Of a stretch of 64,000 nucleotides of DNA, positions 60,187 through 64,000 are shown piece by piece. The translations under genes and the position numbers were made by a program. The notes under the pieces are model-generated. The model ran no database searches. It was not told where the DNA came from and saw nothing but the letters and a program-made list of their open reading frames with translations. The stretch spans positions 27,497 through 91,496 of the forward strand of contig CAKVDZ010000005.1 of assembly GCA_934728585.1 (NCBI GenBank), written 5' to 3'. Every line of letters begins with the position of its first letter. Position 1 is the first letter of the stretch. This DNA is from an uncultured Candidatus Melainabacteria bacterium (lineage in GTDB: Bacteria; Cyanobacteriota; Vampirovibrionia; Gastranaerophilales; Gastranaerophilaceae).

Positions 60187-61992
60187 TTAGTCTTCATCAT
60201 TAAGACTTAAAACAGCCATAAATGCTTCTTGTGGAACTTCTACCTTACCAACAGCTTTCATACGTTTTTTACCACGTTTTTGTTTTTCCAGCAATTTACG
60301 TTTACGAGTGATGTCACCGCCATAGCATTTATCCAAAACGCTTTTTCTCAAAGCTTTAATATTTGTACGAGCAATTACTCTACCGCCAATCGCAGCTTGA
60401 ATAGGAACTTCAAACAACTGACGAGGAATAATTGTTTTTAATTTTTCAGTTAATTTTTGTCCAATATAAAACGCGCTATCCTTGTGACAAATTACAGAAA
60501 GTGCGTCAACAATTTCACCTGCAAGCATTACGTCTAATTTAACAAGTTCAGAACGTTTATAGTCATGAAATTCATAATCCATACTTGCATAACCTTTAGT
60601 TCTTGATTTTAATTGGTCATAAAAATCGGTAATAACTTCACTTAAAGGTATATGATATTCAAGATTAACACGAACCTTGTCAATATATGTCATATTAATG
60701 AATATACCACGTTTAGATTGAGTTAAATCCATTAAAGTACCAACAAATTCGTTTGGTGCAATAATATCAACCTTTACATAAGGTTCTTCAATAAAATCTC
60801 TTTGTGCAGCAGGTGGTAAATTTGCGGGATTATCAATTGATAAAACTTCACCTGTTGTAGTATGAACGTGATAAACTACCGATGGCGCAGTTGTTACAAG
60901 TGAAAGATTGTATTCACGTTCAAGTCTTTCTTGTGCGATTTCCATGTGCAACATACCTAAAAATCCACATCTAAAGCCAAAACCTAACGCACTTGATGTT
61001 TCAGGTTCGAAAGTTATACTGCTATCAGAAAGTTTCAATTTTTCTAAAGCTTCTTTTAAATCGTGATAATCTTCGTTATCAACAGGGTACAAACCAGAAA
61101 ATACCATTGGCAAAGCTTCCTGATATCCAGGTAGAGGTTCAGTAGCTGGGTTATCAACAGTTGTAATTGTATCACCTACAAAACGAGTAATTTCTTTGAT
61201 AGAACCTGCAAAATATCCTACATCACCGCATGTAAGATTATCACAAGGAACTCGAGTTGGAGTTAAATAGCCTAATTCAACAACATCGTATTCTTTTCCA
61301 GATGCCATAAATCGAACTTTATCATTATTTGAAATTTTGCCGTCCATGATTTTAAATAGACAAACTGTACCTAAATATGGGTCATAAGCACTATCAAAAA
61401 CTAATGCTCTTAATGGTTTGTCGCTAGTATCTGCTGGAGGTGGAACTAAGTCAACCACAGCTTCTAAAACTTTATCTATTCCCTCACCAGTTTTGGCACT
61501 TACAGGAATTGCTAATGATGCATCAATGCCTAAAACTTCTTCAATTTCTTGTTTAACTCTTTCAACATCAGCTGATGGTAAGTCAATTTTATTGATTACA
61601 GGAATAATTTCTAAATTTTGTTCAATTGCTAGATATACATTTGCTAAAGTTTGAGCTTCAACCCCTTGAGTAGCGTCAACAATAAGTAATGCTCCCTCAC
61701 AAGCAGCAAGAGAACGAGAAACTTCATAAGTAAAATCTACGTGCCCTGGGGTATCAATTAAGTTCAACTCATAATTTTTACCATTGTTAGCGGTATATTT
61801 CATACGCGCGGTGTTTAATTTAATAGTAATACCACGTTCACGCTCAATATCCATAGAGTCGAGTAATTGCTCTTGCATGTCACGTTTGCTAATTGTTTCA
61901 GTTGCCTCCAGCAAACGGTCTGCAAGTGTTGATTTACCGTGATCTATATGCGCGATTATACAAAAATTTCTAACATTATCTCTGAATTTCAT
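60187..61992 (-). CDS. lepA: Elongation factor 4 (LepA)
   Basis: 601 residues. The GTPase motifs are IAHIDHGKSTLADRLLE, DTPGHVDFTYEVSRSL, NKIDLPSAD and SAKTGEG. The LepA-specific C-terminus is present (KCYGGDITRKRKLLEKQK, KVEVPQEAFMAVL). It helps ribosome biogenesis and translation under stress. The stop abuts the convergent regulator's stop without a gap. Confidence 0.97.
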   Translation of the reverse strand: MKFRDNVRNFCIIAHIDHGKSTLADRLLEATETISKRDMQEQLLDSMDIERERGITIKLNTARMKYTANNGKNYELNLIDTPGHVDFTYEVSRSLAACEGALLIVDATQGVEAQTLANVYLAIEQNLEIIPVINKIDLPSADVERVKQEIEEVLGIDASLAIPVSAKTGEGIDKVLEAVVDLVPPPADTSDKPLRALVFDSAYDPYLGTVCLFKIMDGKISNNDKVRFMASGKEYDVVELGYLTPTRVPCDNLTCGDVGYFAGSIKEITRFVGDTITTVDNPATEPLPGYQEALPMVFSGLYPVDNEDYHDLKEALEKLKLSDSSITFEPETSSALGFGFRCGFLGMLHMEIAQERLEREYNLSLVTTAPSVVYHVHTTTGEVLSIDNPANLPPAAQRDFIEEPYVKVDIIAPNEFVGTLMDLTQSKRGIFINMTYIDKVRVNLEYHIPLSEVITDFYDQLKSRTKGYASMDYEFHDYKRSELVKLDVMLAGEIVDALSVICHKDSAFYIGQKLTEKLKTIIPRQLFEVPIQAAIGGRVIARTNIKALRKSVLDKCYGGDITRKRKLLEKQKRGKKRMKAVGKVEVPQEAFMAVLSLNDED

Positions 61993-62004
61993 GATTTTAT
62001 TATA
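61993..62004 (-). promoter_or_regulatory. Predicted leaderless promoter (-10 TATAAT) of lepA
   Basis: Minus strand TATAAT (62004-61999), six bases, ATG at 61992. Confidence 0.55.
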
Positions 62005-62086
62005 TATTAAAATTTTTTGCTGTAAAACTATTTACATTCAATGTTTTTATTGTAATATTTTAGTATAATACTTGAGGAAAACATTA

Positions 62087-63148
62087 ATGTTAATAGAAGA
62101 ACTTTTAGAATTAACCGTACAAAGCAGAGCAAGTGACTTGCACATTTCTGCTGGTTTACCACCTGTAATAAGGGTTGATGGTAAATTATTAAGAACTGAT
62201 AGACCGCCTTTATCAGCTGATGACGTTGAAACTCTTTTATTTCCAATGTTATCAAACGAACAAAGACGTAAACTTGAACAAGATTGGGAATTAGACTTTT
62301 CTTATGGTGTTCAAGGTTTAAGCCGTTTCAGGGTTAATATTTATAAAGATAAAGGTAATTTTGCAGCTGCATTCAGAACAATTTCTTCTGTGGTTCCTGC
62401 ATTTGACACTTTAGGTTTGCCAGATATTGTTAGAAAAACAGCTGAAAAACCAAGAGGATTGATTTTAGTAACTGGACCTACAGGTTCAGGTAAATCTACA
62501 ACACTAGCTTCAATGATTGACCACATTAACTCAACAAGAAGTGAACATATTCTTACAATTGAGGATCCGATAGAATTTGTGCATCAATCTAAAAAATCTG
62601 TTGTTCACCAACGTGAATTGGGACAAGATACACGTTCGTTCGCAAATGCGTTACGTTCTGCACTTCGTGAAGACCCTGATATCATACTTGTAGGTGAGAT
62701 GCGTGACCAAGAAACTATTTCTTTAGCATTAACTGCTGCTGAAACAGGTCACTTAGTGTTTGGTACACTTCACACCTCATCAGCTTCTCAAACAATTGAC
62801 CGTATCATCGACGTATTCCCAGAAGGTCAACAACAACAAATCCGTGTGCAGTTATCATCTTCACTTGCAGCAGTATTTGCTCAAACTCTTATTCCAAGAT
62901 TGCAAGCAGATGGTTCTAAAAAAGGTCGTGTAATGGCACAAGAAATTATGCTTGTTACACCAGCAATTGCCAACCTAATCCGCGAGTCAAAAGCGGCTCA
63001 AATTTATTCTGCTTTGCAAACAAATTCAGGTTTGGGTATGCAAACTCTTGAAATGGCATTAAAATCCCTATATGTAAGTCGTCAAATTACATTGGAAGAT
63101 GCTCTTTCACGTTCATCTAGACCAGATGATTTAAAACGATTATTATAA
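62087..63148 (+). CDS. pilT: Type IV pilus retraction ATPase PilT
   Basis: 353 residues from the ATG at 62087 with TGAGGAAA upstream and TATAAT at 62064. The N-terminal PAS-like part begins with SRASDLHISAGLPP. Walker A is TGPTGSGKSTTLA, the Asp box ILTIEDPIEF, Walker B DPDIILVGEMRD, the His box GHLVFGTLHTSSA. The C-terminal part contains QTLIPRL. It drives pilus retraction and twitching. No other pilus gene is in the window. Confidence 0.95.
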   Translation: MLIEELLELTVQSRASDLHISAGLPPVIRVDGKLLRTDRPPLSADDVETLLFPMLSNEQRRKLEQDWELDFSYGVQGLSRFRVNIYKDKGNFAAAFRTISSVVPAFDTLGLPDIVRKTAEKPRGLILVTGPTGSGKSTTLASMIDHINSTRSEHILTIEDPIEFVHQSKKSVVHQRELGQDTRSFANALRSALREDPDIILVGEMRDQETISLALTAAETGHLVFGTLHTSSASQTIDRIIDVFPEGQQQQIRVQLSSSLAAVFAQTLIPRLQADGSKKGRVMAQEIMLVTPAIANLIRESKAAQIYSALQTNSGLGMQTLEMALKSLYVSRQITLEDALSRSSRPDDLKRLL

Positions 63149-63176
63149 TTTATTTACAATATATTTCAGCATTTTT

Positions 63177-63211
63177 AGCCTATCAGCCAGTGTTGATGGG
63201 CTTTTCTTTTT
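63177..63211 (+). terminator. Rho-independent terminator of pilT
   Basis: Stem AGCCTATCA/TGATGGGCT with one wobble pair (63177-63202), followed by a T-rich tract. Confidence 0.75.
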
Positions 63212-63221
63212 GCTTTGCTAT

Positions 63222-63298
63222 TTATTATTAAGAAATGTAACGAAAAAGAAAGCCAAAAAGGCAATTTTTTGAGAAAGAAATACTTTATATAAGTACGA
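63222..63298 (+). repeat. 77-base direct repeat, copy 1, containing a GCAATT-box promoter
   Basis: It holds ATGTAAC (63235), AAAAAGGCAATTTTTT (63255-63270) and CTTTATATAAGTACGA (63283-63298). It is identical base for base to 63924-64000. The box starts 59 bases before the ATG at 63320. Confidence 0.95.
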
Positions 63299-63319
63299 GA
63301 GATTAAGAGGATTAAAAAA

Positions 63320-63862
63320 ATGGCATTCTTATTATTTGCAGCAAGAAAAATTCAATTAACAAGAAAGTTAAACGAAAAACAATACGAACAAATGTTAATT
63401 TCTCAACGTTATGAAGAATCAACTAAAAAAGTTGCTGATGCTCAACAAGCATTAACAAATATGAAAAATATGACAAGCGTATTCACTAACGCTATCGCAA
63501 GCTCTGCTCAATCTCAAGCAGTTATGCAAGCTGTAGGTTCTGAAGTTTACAAAAAAATGGTTTCTGGTCAAACTTTAACTGAAGAAGAACAAGCTCAAGC
63601 TAGCAAAGCTCAATACGCTGCTCAATATGGTTCTCAAAGAGGTGCTCAATACGCAGCTGCTGTTTCAGCAGTTACAGATAGCATCTTCAACCAAGTAACT
63701 AAAACTCAATTAGCTGCTTTACAAGCTGAATCTCAAATGTTAGATTCTAAAATGAAAGCTTTAGATACTCAAGTTACTTACATCAACAACCAATTACAAG
63801 CAGTTCAAAAAGCTGAATCTCAATCAATTGATGCTGCTACTCCTAAATTCGGTTTAGCTTAA
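63320..63862 (+). CDS. 180-residue coiled-coil protein, probable tandem paralogue family
   Basis: The protein is Ala/Gln-rich and almost wholly helical, with no signal peptide. The N-terminus (KIQLTRKLNEKQYEQM) and C-terminal coil (LQAVQKAESQSIDAATPKFG) frame a middle part rich in Ala/Gln (SKAQYAAQYGSQRGAQYAAA). It resembles the 106-residue protein at 12066 at both ends, with an extra middle. AGAGGA lies before the ATG. Codons are strongly biased to GCT, CAA and GAA, which suggests high expression. The promoter is repeated right after the gene. A structural, filament-forming or exported role is possible; I know no family. Confidence 0.7.
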   Translation: MAFLLFAARKIQLTRKLNEKQYEQMLISQRYEESTKKVADAQQALTNMKNMTSVFTNAIASSAQSQAVMQAVGSEVYKKMVSGQTLTEEEQAQASKAQYAAQYGSQRGAQYAAAVSAVTDSIFNQVTKTQLAALQAESQMLDSKMKALDTQVTYINNQLQAVQKAESQSIDAATPKFGLA

Positions 63863-63923
63863 TAAATAGTTAAAAATCAATAATAACAATAATTTAAGAC
63901 ATTCCTTTTAACTGAGGAATGTC

Positions 63924-64000
63924 TTATTATTAAGAAATGTAACGAAAAAGAAAGCCAAAAAGGCAATTTTTTGAGAAAGAAATACTTTATATAAGTACGA
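63924..64000 (+). repeat. 77-base direct repeat, copy 2 (cut by window edge)
   Basis: Exact copy of 63222-63298 shifted by 702 bases and still identical at the last base of the window. The next gene, outside, is expected to be a paralogue of the 63320 gene starting about 20 bases further on. Confidence 0.95.

Noticed and set aside
1..64000. Insertion sequences, prophage or plasmid genes
   Set aside because: No transposase, integrase, phage structural or replication-initiation gene and no long inverted repeats were seen.

Overview
The window is 64 kb of AT-rich bacterial chromosome, almost entirely protein coding, with short intergenic gaps and no insertion sequence, phage gene or CRISPR array that I can see. 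The best guess for the host is a non-photosynthetic cyanobacterial relative (Vampirovibrionia/Melainabacteria, perhaps the gut order Gastranaerophilales). This rests on low GC, a Gram-negative cell plan (AsmA-like protein, OmpA/MotB domains), MEP isoprenoid genes (ispG, ispH), glgA, a bacterial-type SAM decarboxylase, PilT, MotAB, a Complex I without NuoEFG, and an OmpR-type regulator whose own promoter carries repeats built like the cyanobacterial HLR1 box. The assignment is inference; no rRNA is present to settle it.

Layout. 1-5.2 kb: 3' part of recN, a small secreted protein, a HEAT-like protein and a motA-motB-unknown operon. 5.3-11.9 kb: map, adk, gyrB, a solute-binding protein and rarA. 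12-15.6 kb: a small coiled-coil protein, a CpaE-like receiver/ATPase, a 47-residue protein missed by length cut-offs, a receiver-domain protein and an HNH nuclease. 15.7-20.7 kb: rpsA overlapping ispH, a DHH phosphoesterase and glgA. 20.7-27.5 kb: a 1117-residue zinc-ribbon/cyclase-like/ATPase-like/repeat protein, divergent from a ZorA/ZorB-like (MotA/OmpA) membrane pair that is coupled to a UPF0210 protein and an unknown protein. 27.6-30.8 kb: rpmG, tRNA-Trp, secE, nusG, rplK, rplA and tmk. 30.8-34.6 kb: a PepT-like peptidase, a 63-residue Cys protein, a GHL10-type hydrolase and a TPR protein. 34.7-44.3 kb: nuoABCDHIJKLMN. 44.4-58.7 kb: ispG, a phosphoesterase, an MnmD-like methyltransferase overlapping an FAD oxidoreductase, a 1376-residue AsmA-like protein, mnmG, dnaJ and a uvrC lacking its C-terminal HhH domain. 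58.8-64 kb: speD, the OmpR-type regulator, lepA, pilT and a coiled-coil gene whose upstream region is repeated exactly at the right edge, pointing to a tandem paralogue beyond it.

Two genome-scale patterns stand out. First, eleven genes without a Shine-Dalgarno sequence have a TATAAT-like hexamer 6 or 7 bases before the start codon, which predicts leaderless mRNAs. Second, five genes (two coiled-coil proteins, a HEAT-like protein, the 47-residue protein and the DHH protein) share an A/T-tract element, roughly AAAAGGCAATTTTTT, about 60 bases before the ATG, followed by a CTTTATATAAGTA-like block. TGTTA/GTAAC motifs lie further upstream. Similar TGTTAA motifs form a perfect triple 10-mer repeat before the OmpR-type regulator gene, which suggests a regulon. 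No complete named defence or secretion system is present. The most system-like unknown is the ZorAB-like pair with its divergent 1117-residue partner.
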